Below are positions 25,927-34,904 of a stretch of 64,000 nucleotides of DNA, one piece after another. The position numbers were made by a program, and so were the translations under genes. The stretch comes from Oceanobacillus rekensis (GTDB lineage Bacteria; Bacillota; Bacilli; Bacillales; Amphibacillaceae), in assembly GCF_002153375.1 (NCBI RefSeq), contig NZ_MTBQ01000011.1, positions 1 through 64,000 of the forward strand, read 5' to 3'. Within the stretch, counting starts at the first letter, position 1. Each line of letters starts with the position of its first letter. The notes below the pieces were generated by a model. It was not told where the DNA came from. It saw only the letters and a program-made list of their open reading frames with translations, and did not search any database.

Positions 25927-26784
25927 TTATGCCCCCTTCTTTCTTTCCGTTAAATAAATCATCAATTCTTGAATTGGTACTCCTTCGACAGCCAACCCAT
26001 GCATTTTCGCTTCTTCTACTTTCCCATATACATATGCTGTCATCATCCCCGCAAGCTGTTTTTTCTGAATGACTTCTTTACCTATAAGAAAGTCCTCAAC
26101 ATCTTCTATTTTTCCTGACACTGCAATTGTATTGTCTCGCAAAATCTCAGACTCTTCTTGTAAAACCAATGACCCTTCTCGTAAAATTAAGACTTCTTCA
26201 AACATCAAGCTTACTTCATCAATTAGATGTGTTGAAAAAATAATCGTACGTCTCGTCTCTTGGTATTCTTCAAGCATAATTTCATAAAATTTCTTCCTTG
26301 ATGGTGCATCAAGTCCAATATATGGTTCATCAAAAACTGTAATTGGTGCTTTACTCGCCAATCCAACGGTAATCCCTAATGCTGATTCCATCCCTTTAGA
26401 TAATGTCTTTACTTTAGATTCCGGATGAAGGTTATACTCTTTAATTAAAGCCTCCGCTAGCTCCTGATCCCAGTTTGGGTAAAAAAAGGAGTAAATTTTT
26501 AGTACATTTTTCACTTTTAAATCTTTTTTAAAATTATGCCCTTCTTTAATTAAACAAATGGATTCCGTCAAACGCTGATTGTCAAAAGGATTCTCTCCAT
26601 CAATCAAGATTTCACCGCTATTCGCCAATATTTGACCCGATAAAATATCCATAAATGTTGTTTTTCCAGCACCATTTCTGCCTAACAGCCCATAGATCTT
26701 CGTTTCATTCAATGTGAACGATACATTGTTTAATGCATAATTATCTTTATACTTTTTCGTTAGATTTTTCACTTCAATTTTCAT
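25927..26784 (-). CDS. ABC transporter ATP-binding protein (YtrB-like)
   Basis: 285 residues. Walker A 'GRNGAGKTT', signature 'TLSKGMESALG' (variant of LSGGQ), Walker B 'ITVFDEPYIGLDAP', H-loop 'STHLI'. The altered signature motif is common in YtrB/BcrA-type ATPases. The start overlaps the GntR regulator by 11 nt, so the two are translationally coupled. Confidence 0.9.
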   Translation of the reverse strand: MKIEVKNLTKKYKDNYALNNVSFTLNETKIYGLLGRNGAGKTTFMDILSGQILANSGEILIDGENPFDNQRLTESICLIKEGHNFKKDLKVKNVLKIYSFFYPNWDQELAEALIKEYNLHPESKVKTLSKGMESALGITVGLASKAPITVFDEPYIGLDAPSRKKFYEIMLEEYQETRRTIIFSTHLIDEVSLMFEEVLILREGSLVLQEESEILRDNTIAVSGKIEDVEDFLIGKEVIQKKQLAGMMTAYVYGKVEEAKMHGLAVEGVPIQELMIYLTERKKGA

Positions 26785-27151
26785 TGGTCATATCCCCCTT
26801 TTTCACCATTTCCATCAGTTCACTTTCCTGTATTCGCAGCTTTTTTGCTTCATTTTTTAATGGAAGCATATAGGATTCATAAAATGTTTTTTTACGCTTT
26901 TCAATTAAGATTTCCTGTGCGTCTTCGGTAACGAACATTCCAACACCCCTTCGTTTAAAGAGTACTTCTTCAGCAACAAGTTCATTAATTCCTTTTGCAG
27001 CTGTAGCTGGGTTAATTTTATAGTAAGCTGCAAATTCATTTGTAGATGGCACACGTTCTCCTGGTTTAATGCTTTCGTCAATGATTGAGTCTTCGAGTTG
27101 TTCTTTTATTTGAAGGAATATTGGTTTGTTTTCATCTAATGAGTTTTTCAT
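26774..27151 (-). CDS. GntR family repressor, YtrA subfamily
   Basis: 125 residues. Winged-helix domain 'IFLQIKEQLEDSIIDESIKP', 'VPSTNEFAAYYKINPATAAKGI' and 'EVLFKRRGVGMFV', then a short helical C-terminus. First gene of a three-gene regulator-ATPase-permease operon that mirrors the one at 21.7-25.2 kb. Likely represses its own operon through the inverted repeat at 27172. Confidence 0.9.
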   Translation of the reverse strand: MKNSLDENKPIFLQIKEQLEDSIIDESIKPGERVPSTNEFAAYYKINPATAAKGINELVAEEVLFKRRGVGMFVTEDAQEILIEKRKKTFYESYMLPLKNEAKKLRIQESELMEMVKKGDMTNEN

Positions 27152-27171
27152 GTTTGCTTCCTTCCTTAATT

Positions 27172-27195
27172 GGTTAATTACCTATGTAACTAACC
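27172..27195. promoter_or_regulatory. inverted-repeat operator upstream of the second GntR gene
   Basis: Arms GGTTAATTAC (27172-27181) and GTAACTAACC (27186-27195), one mismatch, 4-bp centre. It overlaps the -10 element, 21 nt from the start codon. Confidence 0.7.
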
Positions 27196-27221
27196 CTATA
27201 ACTAATGAACATAAATGTCAA
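27193..27221 (-). promoter_or_regulatory. promoter of the second GntR/ABC operon
   Basis: Minus strand -35 TTGACA (27216-27221), 17-nt spacer, weak -10 TAGGGT (27193-27198). Confidence 0.5.
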
Positions 27222-27240
27222 TAGGCTTTTCTAAAAAAAT

Positions 27241-27272
27241 AAAAATTCACACAATTTAGGTGTGAATTTTTA
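27241..27272. terminator. terminator after the ComEC-like gene
   Basis: Stem AAAAATTCACAC/GTGTGAATTTTT, symmetrical A/T runs. Confidence 0.85.
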
Positions 27273-27300
27273 TTTAATCATCGTATGAAAGGTATTATGG

Positions 27301-28170
27301 TTAACCTGCCACTTCCAGAAATTTATGAATCGGATTTTTTTCCGGGATAATAAAATACTGAGTACCATCCGTGTGAATGACTACATTACCTAGTGCAGCT
27401 GTGGAGTATATCATTGCATCCACTTTATATAAATTTTCGATGACACGATTAACTGGATGTCCATAATTATTTTCTTTACTGTACGTCAATATTGCTACCT
27501 CTGGATTGACTGCTTTTAAGTAATTCAGTGAGGAACTTGTTTTTGACCCATGGTGTGCAACTTTTAAAATTTCTGCTCGTACATCATACTCCTTTAGGAA
27601 TGCTTTCTCCTGTTGCTGTTCAACATCACTCATCAATAAGAAATCAACATCTCCATAGGTTACTTTTAATACAATGGATGATTTATTATTATTTTTATAT
27701 CGTTCATAAGCGTTCCAAACATCAATAGTAACCATTGGGTCAATTTCAATTGGGACATTCTTTTCAGCAATTTTGACAGGGATTTTCTGTTTTCTAATCT
27801 CGCTGATATAATTGGCAAAGGTTTTTGTTGGATGAAGTTTCCCTGTATCTAATATTTCTTCGACTTCAATAGTTTTCATAACTTTTAAAATGCCGCCGAT
27901 ATGGTCAATATCCGGATGTGTAGCAATGAATAGGTCAATTTTATCTATATGAAGTTTCTCCAAATAAGATACTATTTTTTCGCCAGCTTTCGGTGGCCCA
28001 GCATCGATTAAGATTGTCCGGTTTAGCGGTGTTTGAATTAGAATACTATCTCCTTGTCCGACATCAATAAAATGTACCTGCATTTCGGGAATTTGCTCAC
28101 CATAGATTCCGCTCGGTAAAATGAAAAGGAAACTATTTATAATCAAAATAAGAGCAATATACTTTTTCAT
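27301..28170 (-). CDS. secreted ComEC-like metallo-beta-lactamase-fold hydrolase
   Basis: 289 residues. Signal peptide at 1-25 (basic 'MKKY', hydrophobic core, 'YGE'). The metallo-beta-lactamase domain has 'FIDVGQGDSILIQTP', metal ligands 'THPDIDHIGG' (HxxxxDH type), 'DVEQQQEK' and 'VAHHGSKTSS'. It matches the hydrolase part of ComEC/Rec2 without the channel domain, so an extracytoplasmic phosphodiesterase or nuclease is likely. ATG 28170 is chosen because AGAAGGA is 8 nt upstream. Confidence 0.88.
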   Translation of the reverse strand: MKKYIALILIINSFLFILPSGIYGEQIPEMQVHFIDVGQGDSILIQTPLNRTILIDAGPPKAGEKIVSYLEKLHIDKIDLFIATHPDIDHIGGILKVMKTIEVEEILDTGKLHPTKTFANYISEIRKQKIPVKIAEKNVPIEIDPMVTIDVWNAYERYKNNNKSSIVLKVTYGDVDFLLMSDVEQQQEKAFLKEYDVRAEILKVAHHGSKTSSSLNYLKAVNPEVAILTYSKENNYGHPVNRVIENLYKVDAMIYSTAALGNVVIHTDGTQYFIIPEKNPIHKFLEVAG

Positions 28171-28249
28171 ACGTAACATCCTTCTGTTTTTCTTTTAGTT
28201 TTGCACGGATGCCGGTATGTTATTAATAAAATTTATCATTATAACAAAA

Positions 28250-28274
28250 AAACCGCCGAACAAGTCGACGGTTT
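28250..28274 (-). terminator. terminator after clpE
   Basis: Minus strand stem AAACCGTCGA/TCGGCGGTTT (imperfect) followed by TTTTTTGTTAT. Confidence 0.85.
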
Positions 28275-28281
28275 CTTTCAT

Positions 28282-30417
28282 TTATGCCTTTTCCACAATA
28301 ATCTCATTATCGATTACATTTACATGAACCTTTTCAACAGCATCATCTTCAAGAATCAGATCTGTCAACTGGTCTTCAACTTTATCTTGGATTACTCGAC
28401 GCAATGGTCTCGCACCAAAACGTGGATCATAACCAAGTGTTACTATTTTCTGTTTAGCTTCATCGGAAATCGTAATTGTAATGTTATTCTCTTTAATTGC
28501 TTCCTGAAGTTCTACAAGCATTAAATCAACAATTTCTATTAGGTTTGCTTCTGATAACTCATTAAAGTTAACAATAGAATCAAATCGGTTTAGAAATTCC
28601 GGTTTGAAATAGTCGCTCAAGTTCTCTAATGTTGAGACCGAATCATGACTATTGCTGTTAAAACCAACATTGATTGATTTCACGCCAGTTCCAGCATTAC
28701 TTGTCATAACAATTACGGTTTCTTTAAAGCTGACCTTTCTGCCATGTGAGTCTGTTAAGTGACCGTCTTCCATAATTTGCAGGAACATATTTTGTACATC
28801 TGGATGTGCTTTTTCAATTTCATCCAGGAGTAGAATGGAATACGGGTTACGACGAATACGTTCAGTCAGTTGACCTGCCTCTTCATGTCCTACATATCCT
28901 GGTGGTGAACCAATAATTTTAGAAACGGCATGTTTCTCCATGTATTCACTCATATCTAGTCGAACCATTGATTCACGGGTGCCGAATAATTCTTCTGCTA
29001 ATACTTTTGTTAACTCTGTTTTACCAACACCAGTCGGTCCAACAAAAAGGAATGAGCCGATTGGACGATCTTTTGATTTCAATCCTGCACGACTGCGACG
29101 GATGGATTTGGCAATCTTATCAACTGCTTCATCCTGACCAATTACTTTTTTACGCAAGTTCTCTGCAATATTTTTCATCTTTTCTTGTTCATCAGCTTGC
29201 ATTTTTGTTACGGGAATACCTGTTTTTTCTTCTACGATTAGTTGAATGTCAGAGATATCAATATCCAATACTCTTTCGCCGTCAACAGCCTTTTCCAATT
29301 GCTTTTGCAGTTGTATTTCCTGATAGCGCAGGTTTGCAGCATGTTCATAATCTTCCCTATCTGCTGCCTCCTGTTTCTCTTTAACGACATCATCCAACCG
29401 TTGTTGTAAGGATTTTGAGTCTTTTTGTGCATTTTCAAGGTTTAAACGAGATCCAACCTCATCCATCAAGTCAATAGCCTTATCCGGTAAAAATCTATCT
29501 TGGATATAGCGGCTTGATAAAGTGACAAAGGAACGAATCGCATCATCTGAATAGCGAACCTCATGGAAGTTTTCATAGCGGTCTTTAATTCCATCTAAAA
29601 TTTTAACCGCGTCCTCAAGTGTTGGTTCATTTACAATGATTGGCTGTAAACGTCTTTCCAGTGCTGGGTCTTTTTCAATTTGACGGTATTCCTTCAAAGT
29701 CGTTGCACCCATTAATTGTAATTCCCCACGGGCAAGGGCAGGTTTTAAAATGTTTCCTGCGTCCATTTGTGAACTCTCAGCTGTACCAGCACCAACTAAT
29801 AAATGAATCTCATCAATAAATAGGATGACATTATCACGGGACTGTAATTCTTCAATCAGTTTTTTCATTCGTTCTTCAAATTGACCACGCATACTTGTAT
29901 TGGCAACAAGTGAAGCCACATCAAGTAAATATATTTCTTTGTTTAGTAGTTTTACAGGTACATTACCTTCAATTATTCTAACTGCTAACCCTTCCGCAAT
30001 GGCTGTTTTACCCACCCCAGGTTCACCAATTAGAACCGGGTTATTTTTATTTCTTCTATTTAAAGTTTCGATTACACGTTTAATTTCATTATCACGGCCA
30101 ATTACTGGATCAATTTTTCCAGATCTCGCTGCATCTGTTACATTATTTGCTAATTGATCAATCAGACTATTGCCTTTTTGATTCTTTTGTTTCGTTTTTG
30201 TTCCCATTTTGCTTCCTCCATTTCCTTGGAAAAAGTTATTGGAGAATGCATCATTGTTTCCAAATGGAGTATTTGAGAAAAAGTCATTGGAATTCATCAT
30301 CTTACCCTGAATTTCTTGGAAACAATTATTACAAAGATGCATTTCCGTTTTTTGATTATTAATATGCATTTGGGCGTTTATGTTAGCTTGGTTTTCACCA
30401 CAGTTTTGACATAGCAT
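28282..30417 (-). CDS. clpE: ATP-dependent Clp protease ATP-binding subunit ClpE
   Basis: 711 residues. N-terminal zinc finger typical of ClpE ('[10 protein letters not shown]' and 'LCNNCFQEI'), then two AAA+ modules with Walker A '[13 protein letters not shown]' and '[12 protein letters not shown]', separated by a UVR-type coiled-coil region ('[20 protein letters not shown]'). Hexameric unfoldase that feeds ClpP and also helps disassemble CtsR. AAGGAGG lies 8 nt before the ATG. Two CtsR boxes upstream show class III heat-shock control. Confidence 0.96.
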   Translation of the reverse strand: MLCQNCGENQANINAQMHINNQKTEMHLCNNCFQEIQGKMMNSNDFFSNTPFGNNDAFSNNFFQGNGGSKMGTKTKQKNQKGNSLIDQLANNVTDAARSGKIDPVIGRDNEIKRVIETLNRRNKNNPVLIGEPGVGKTAIAEGLAVRIIEGNVPVKLLNKEIYLLDVASLVANTSMRGQFEERMKKLIEELQSRDNVILFIDEIHLLVGAGTAESSQMDAGNILKPALARGELQLMGATTLKEYRQIEKDPALERRLQPIIVNEPTLEDAVKILDGIKDRYENFHEVRYSDDAIRSFVTLSSRYIQDRFLPDKAIDLMDEVGSRLNLENAQKDSKSLQQRLDDVVKEKQEAADREDYEHAANLRYQEIQLQKQLEKAVDGERVLDIDISDIQLIVEEKTGIPVTKMQADEQEKMKNIAENLRKKVIGQDEAVDKIAKSIRRSRAGLKSKDRPIGSFLFVGPTGVGKTELTKVLAEELFGTRESMVRLDMSEYMEKHAVSKIIGSPPGYVGHEEAGQLTERIRRNPYSILLLDEIEKAHPDVQNMFLQIMEDGHLTDSHGRKVSFKETVIVMTSNAGTGVKSINVGFNSNSHDSVSTLENLSDYFKPEFLNRFDSIVNFNELSEANLIEIVDLMLVELQEAIKENNITITISDEAKQKIVTLGYDPRFGARPLRRVIQDKVEDQLTDLILEDDAVEKVHVNVIDNEIIVEKA

Positions 30418-30464
30418 TTCCCATTCCTCCTTGGTTTTTGCAATCTATTTTTATCAAATTTGAC

Positions 30465-30481
30465 TTTGACTATCTTTGACT
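30465..30481 (-). promoter_or_regulatory. CtsR box 2 (downstream of -10)
   Basis: Minus strand AGTCAAAGATAGTCAAA, a full match to the CtsR heptad direct repeat RGTCAAANANRGTCAAA. It lies just after the clpE -10; an extra GTCAAA follows directly. Confidence 0.92.
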
Positions 30482-30489
30482 ATACTCAC

Positions 30490-30518
30490 ATTATACTCTG
30501 ACCTATTTTGACTTTCAA
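30490..30518 (-). promoter_or_regulatory. clpE sigma-A promoter
   Basis: Minus strand -35 TTGAAA (30513-30518), 17-nt spacer, -10 TATAAT (30490-30495). Confidence 0.9.
30497..30513 (-). promoter_or_regulatory. CtsR box 1 (within the promoter spacer)
   Basis: Minus strand AGTCAAAATAGGTCAGA, one mismatch from the CtsR consensus, filling the spacer between -35 and -10. Confidence 0.85.
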
Positions 30519-30619
30519 GTATTTTGTTTAAGTTTTTTATGTAAGGTTGATTTATAAAAGATTAGGACTGATTCTACTCGTATCCCTGAAAATAATTATT
30601 CCTTTTTAATCTTCGCAAT

Positions 30620-31030
30620 TTCTAAAATCCGCGAAGTAAATGCTCATTTTCTATCAGTACGCAGAAACTTAGGCGACCGCTCTGGGAAATATACTTCGTG
30701 CATCTTAAGGCGGCTGGTGAGCCCCTTCATGCTATCGCTTTTCAGTGCCTCTCTCCCCGTAGGAGTCTACGTGTATTTCCCCAGAGCAGTTTTAAGCTTA
30801 CAAATCATTAACTGCATTAGTAATGATAAAAATCAGATTGCAAAACTTCACCAGTCCGGGTGAGCGGAGGGCGGTGACTCCTGCCTAGAACAGCACATGT
30901 CCGAAGACCCTGCAGAGTGGTCTTCTCGAGGAGGCTGAGGCCGTGCCCTAAGGTACGCATCCGCCCACAGCGATCCCGGACGTAGCAATAGCACATACCT
31001 CTGGCTACCAGCCAGTAGTTAAGTTCCCTT
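30620..31030 (+). repeat. large dispersed repeat family 1, copy D (complete)
   Basis: Module 1 at 30679-30787 with ends GCTCTGGGAAATATA and GTATTTCCCCAGAGC. Module 2 at 30849-30982 with ends CACCAGTCCGGG and CCCGGACG, and inner CCGAAGACC/GGTCTTC pairing. The left flank CTATCAGTACGCAGAAACTT is shared with copy C. It fills the gap between the clpE promoter and the pdaA terminator. Confidence 0.9.
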
Positions 31031-31075
31031 ATATCTGTCGACCGAAACCGCATGTCGCTTAATCCATAAAAAATA

Positions 31076-31102
31076 AGGGCTGACTTTTATAAAGCCAACC
31101 CT
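31076..31102 (-). terminator. terminator after pdaA
   Basis: Minus strand stem AGGGTTGGCTTT/AAAGTCAGCCCT with TATTTTTT tail. Confidence 0.85.
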
Positions 31103-31109
31103 CATCTCA

Positions 31110-31901
31110 TTAGAAATCATAAAAACCTTTTGGAAGTGATTTTTTTATTAGCAGATCATCAAGACTTCTAAATGAATAGCCCTGCTTCTTCAATTCCTGG
31201 ATTGTACGTTCCAAGGCTTCTGCATTGTCCGAGGAAACTGCATGCAACAGAACAATTGCACCAGGATGCACTTGAGCCATAATTTGTTCAAATGCATAGT
31301 CAGATCCTTTTTGCTCCGCAACATTCCAATCTATAAAGGCAAGTGACCAAAATACATGAACTAAACCAAGCTCATTTGCCCATTGTAATGTTTTCTCATT
31401 AAATAATCCTCTTGGAGGTCTGAGGAACTTAATTTCTTTTTGATCACTAATATCCGCAACAGCTGCTTCCAATGTTTCCAGTTCTTTTTGGATCGCATCC
31501 TTCGTTAAAATCGTAAAATCCGGGTGATGGTAGGAATGATTTCCTATTATATGACCCTCTTCAACCATCCGTTTAATTAAATCTGGTTCACTTTTCACAT
31601 AATGACCTGTCACAAAAAATGTTGCAGGAACAGATTCTTTTTTTAATACATCCAATATCTCCTCTGTATAACCTTGCTCATACCCATTATCAAAAGTTAT
31701 ATAGATTGTTTTGGCACCGGAGTCATCAACATAATAGGCGCCATATTTTTCAAGCAGTTCCTTATACTCTCCTATGTCGGGTACTTGATGATCGGTATTC
31801 TTTTTATATCCCCAACCATTGGCACCAGTAGCAGTTGGTTCAAATAAACTAAAAGAAAAGGCAAGAAAAATAATGAATGATGCTTTGATAAAGTTTCGCA
31901 T
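31110..31901 (-). CDS. pdaA: delta-lactam-forming peptidoglycan deacetylase PdaA
   Basis: 263 residues. Signal peptide at 1-27. The NodB polysaccharide deacetylase domain has 'TIYITFDNGYEQGYT' (PdaA uses this variant of the usual TFDDG), zinc ligands 'GNHSYHHPD', 'RPPRGLF' and the late 'LLHAVSSDNAEAL'. PdaA removes the acetyl group from muramic acid so muramic delta-lactam forms in spore cortex, which is needed for germination. Length and motifs agree with B. subtilis PdaA (YfjS). Confidence 0.93.
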   Translation of the reverse strand: MRNFIKASFIIFLAFSFSLFEPTATGANGWGYKKNTDHQVPDIGEYKELLEKYGAYYVDDSGAKTIYITFDNGYEQGYTEEILDVLKKESVPATFFVTGHYVKSEPDLIKRMVEEGHIIGNHSYHHPDFTILTKDAIQKELETLEAAVADISDQKEIKFLRPPRGLFNEKTLQWANELGLVHVFWSLAFIDWNVAEQKGSDYAFEQIMAQVHPGAIVLLHAVSSDNAEALERTIQELKKQGYSFRSLDDLLIKKSLPKGFYDF

Positions 31902-31965
31902 AGCAACCCACCTATTTTTTTCTTACCTTTTCCTATTCAGTTTGAAATTATTCAATAAACTTTCC

Positions 31966-33276
31966 TTATAGAACCATTGAAGCAACCCAACCAAAAATAA
32001 TCAAAGGAATATTAAAGTGAATAAAGGTTGGAACCACGGTATCCCATATATGATTGTGTTTTCCATCTGCATTTAACCCTGAAGTAGGCCCAAGTGTACT
32101 ATCTGATGCTGGTGAACCAGCATCACCTAGTGCCCCAGCAGTTCCAATAAGTGCAGCTATTGCCATTGGTGAAAACCCTGCAGCCATACAGATTGGTACA
32201 TATAAAGCAGCAATAATCGGTATCGTACCAAATGATGAACCAATTCCCAATGTGACCAATAAACCGACCATTAATAAAATAAAGGCAATAAGTGGTTTAT
32301 TATCATCCAAAAATCCTGAAGATAACTCTACTAGAGCGGTAACGGCTCCTGTTTCCTGTAAAACCGTACCAAACCCGGAAGCAACCAACATAACGAATGC
32401 AATGGTACCCATCATACTGATTCCTTCTGACATAACTTTATCTAAATTTTTAAATGGTACAACAAGGAATACGTACATGAATAATAATCCAGTCAATGCA
32501 CCGATTATAAGATTTTGTGTAATTAACTGTGCAACTAATGCAGCTAGAATAGCAATAATGGTTAGCATGTGATATTTGTTAAATGTAATGTTTTCTTTTT
32601 CCGGTATTTGGATAGTTGATTCTGTGCCACCTGCTCCTGATACCTGTTCTCTGTCTTTTCTATAAGTAATAAAAATAGCAATTAATAAACCGACAATCAT
32701 TCCTGATCCAGGAATTAACATCGCTAATGCTGTCTCTCCAGTTGTAATAGATATTCCATTTGATTCCATACCTTCTACGATTATCCCGTGGAATATCAAT
32801 CCAAACCCAGCAGGTATCATAAGATATGGTGCTTTCAAACCAAATGTTAATGCGACTGCAACAGCCCGTCTATCCATACGCATCGTATCAAAAAGTTTTA
32901 ATAATGGCGGTATCAAAATAGGTATAAATGCAATATGAACAGGAACTACGTTTTGAGATAAGCATGCTACACCTGCAATCGCGAGTAGCATCATTGTTTT
33001 CTTTCCTGTCAAGATACGAATTAGATAATTTACTAATATAGTAGTTATGCCAGTATAGCTAATTGCCACAGCAAAAGCTCCAAGCAAAATATAACTCAAT
33101 GCTGTTGCGGAAGATCCTCCCATACCGCTGACCATTAATTCAATTGCTTCAACAATATTTAACCCTGCCATCAACCCTGCCGTAATGGATGCGGCTATGA
33201 TAGCTATTATTACATTGACACGCAGCAAACTTAAAATCGTCATTACTAGAACTGAAATAATCACAATCCATTCCAT
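31966..33276 (-). CDS. Na+/H+ antiporter family permease (YuiF-like)
   Basis: 436 residues with about 11-12 membrane helices. Conserved ion-transporter features are 'GAFAVAISYTGITTILVN', 'SQNVVPVHIAFIPILIPPLL' and the C-terminal 'TAGALGDAGSPASDSTLGPT'. The family is annotated as Na+/H+ antiporter or amino-acid permease; the substrate is uncertain. GGGGGAAG before the ATG. Stands alone between pdaA and yfkD. Confidence 0.85.
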   Translation of the reverse strand: MEWIVIISVLVMTILSLLRVNVIIAIIAASITAGLMAGLNIVEAIELMVSGMGGSSATALSYILLGAFAVAISYTGITTILVNYLIRILTGKKTMMLLAIAGVACLSQNVVPVHIAFIPILIPPLLKLFDTMRMDRRAVAVALTFGLKAPYLMIPAGFGLIFHGIIVEGMESNGISITTGETALAMLIPGSGMIVGLLIAIFITYRKDREQVSGAGGTESTIQIPEKENITFNKYHMLTIIAILAALVAQLITQNLIIGALTGLLFMYVFLVVPFKNLDKVMSEGISMMGTIAFVMLVASGFGTVLQETGAVTALVELSSGFLDDNKPLIAFILLMVGLLVTLGIGSSFGTIPIIAALYVPICMAAGFSPMAIAALIGTAGALGDAGSPASDSTLGPTSGLNADGKHNHIWDTVVPTFIHFNIPLIIFGWVASMVL

Positions 33277-33370
33277 TTAACGCTTCCCCCTATGTCCATC
33301 TCTGATGTTTTAACTTTAACACTTTACCATGATAAAGCATTAAATGAAATAATTCAACCCTTTTACGTAA

Positions 33371-33400
33371 AAAAACCCTGTAAAAATTTTACAGGGTTTC
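33371..33400. terminator. terminator after yfkD
   Basis: Stem AACCCTGTAAAA/TTTTACAGGGTT with long A run on the left, which is a T run on the minus strand. Confidence 0.88.
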
Positions 33401-33402
33401 GT

Positions 33403-34197
33403 TTACTTTAATTGGAATGAAAATGATATATGATCCTGTATTGGAATCCAGGCACCTATCCCTTGTTTTGTTACATTTTTGATTTCAATTGACTTCTTTG
33501 AACCTTTCAATTGTATATATACTTCTCCAAAAGTCACTTGCCCTTTTTCATTAACAGCGGGAGCGTACGCTTGTAAAGTTCCATACTTTTTGACGGGTAC
33601 ACCATAAGAATTATCCTTTTTTGTGTTCTTTCCAATAATCGTATTATAGGATAATGGAAGCTTTGTATTTTTCTTGGACTTCAGAAGCATCATCTTTTTA
33701 ACATCATCGGGATTGGCAATTTTATTTGTTAAAGCCCCTTTAATCTCTTTTTGTTCTTGTTGTATATAATTCATATTCTGTGGGGTATCGCCACCTTGAT
33801 TATTAAGTTCGTTCATATTTATTTCCTGATACTCCCAGTTGATATTTGATTCCTCTGAATCATAATTTAATGCCCATCTACCTAGATAAACCATTCCACG
33901 ATATCCAATAGATATTGGTGATGGTTTAATCGATGTCTCATTCAGCATTTTGATGAGCTCCGGGTTTTCGATAGGTATGGACATTTCATCCAGTAATTCT
34001 TGCGTCAATTCACTTGGTTCAACAACTTCCTGGTCTTCCGTGGAGTTCGGATACGTATTTTCCTTCGATATATCTAAAACATGACTAGGTATTTCCATAT
34101 CTTTATCTGATTTTTTCTCAGCAATGCCTACTGACGGAGAAATTAGGGACAATAAGAAAGCAACTATTACAAAGGCAATTATTTTATTTATTTTCAT
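33403..34197 (-). CDS. yfkD: YfkD-like secreted protein
   Basis: 264 residues with signal peptide 1-27. Conserved stretches 'IPSHVLDISKENTYPNSTED', 'IGYRGMVYLGRWALNYDSEE' and 'LQAYAPAVNEKGQVTFGEV' match the YfkD family as I remember it. No catalytic motif. B. subtilis yfkD also lies in the yfj-yfk part of the chromosome, as do relatives of pdaA and the YihY gene here. Its role is unknown. Confidence 0.82.
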   Translation of the reverse strand: MKINKIIAFVIVAFLLSLISPSVGIAEKKSDKDMEIPSHVLDISKENTYPNSTEDQEVVEPSELTQELLDEMSIPIENPELIKMLNETSIKPSPISIGYRGMVYLGRWALNYDSEESNINWEYQEINMNELNNQGGDTPQNMNYIQQEQKEIKGALTNKIANPDDVKKMMLLKSKKNTKLPLSYNTIIGKNTKKDNSYGVPVKKYGTLQAYAPAVNEKGQVTFGEVYIQLKGSKKSIEIKNVTKQGIGAWIPIQDHISFSFQLK

Positions 34198-34310
34198 GTT
34201 TTCCCATTCCTTTCTTTCCCCTATTTTTTTCGAAAAAGAGCCAAATTATGCATAGGCACAGGAAATACTTTAATGCCATGTTACGAAATGAAATAAAGCC
34301 TGAGCACTCG

Positions 34311-34390
34311 GGTTGTGACGGCGACCGTTTGAGGGATAATGGTGACCGTTTGGGTTGTGCTGGCGACCGTTTGATCCGTGATGGCGACCC
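34311..34390 (+). repeat. 21-bp tandem repeat, 3.8 copies
   Basis: Units at 34311, 34332, 34353 and 34374 share GGCGACCGTTTG after a variable 9-nt lead. The period is a multiple of three and the frame from 34248 would read repeats ending GDRL, but no ribosome binding site supports translation. Confidence 0.85.
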
Positions 34391-34445
34391 ACATCAAATG
34401 AATTTAAAAATCTTTTGGACAAATAGAATATAAAGGCGTACAATT

Positions 34446-34461
34446 AGTTACTTAGGTAACT
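34446..34461. promoter_or_regulatory. probable MarR operator
   Basis: Perfect inverted repeat AGTTAC-TTAG-GTAACT, 18 nt before the MarR start codon. Confidence 0.65.
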
Positions 34462-34478
34462 TTATTCGGAGGGATCAC

Positions 34479-34904
34479 ATGGATCATTCATTTTTTCATC
34501 AGCAATTACAGTTTACGCGGTCTTTTAAAAATAAATTAAATGAGCGGCTGGCCGAGGCTGGATTATTTCACTCACAGTGGCTATTGATTTATTGCCTAAA
34601 ACAGCAGAAGGCCGCCACTCTTGTAGAAATAAGCAATTACCTTAATGTGGAGAAACCGACCATCACCCGTACGGTAAAAAGGTTGGAGGAACAAATGCTC
34701 ATTGAGAAAATTCCTAGTCGTGATAAGCGAGAACGCCCGATTCAGCTAACGGAAAAAGGTCTTCATATATATGAGGAAGCTATTCGTATTGTTAACGATT
34801 TTGAACAAAATCTAATGGAGGAAATTTCAGAAATAGATCAAGAAACAACATTACGTACGATTAAACGATTAAAGACCAATTTAATGAAGGAGGAACTTAG
34901 ATGA
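34479..34904 (+). CDS. MarR family transcriptional regulator
   Basis: 141 residues. Winged-helix core 'QWLLIYCLKQQKAATLVEIS', 'VEKPTITRTVKRLEEQMLIE' and wing 'SRDKRERPIQLTEKGL'. Start ATG 34479 follows GGAGGG. It overlaps the MFS gene by 4 nt (ATGA), so it probably represses its own operon and the exporter until a ligand binds. Confidence 0.93.
   Translation: MDHSFFHQQLQFTRSFKNKLNERLAEAGLFHSQWLLIYCLKQQKAATLVEISNYLNVEKPTITRTVKRLEEQMLIEKIPSRDKRERPIQLTEKGLHIYEEAIRIVNDFEQNLMEEISEIDQETTLRTIKRLKTNLMKEELR

Noticed and set aside
30817-31053. 78-codon minus-strand frame
   Set aside because: It is inside repeat copy D; the same region in copies C and E is interrupted by stops.
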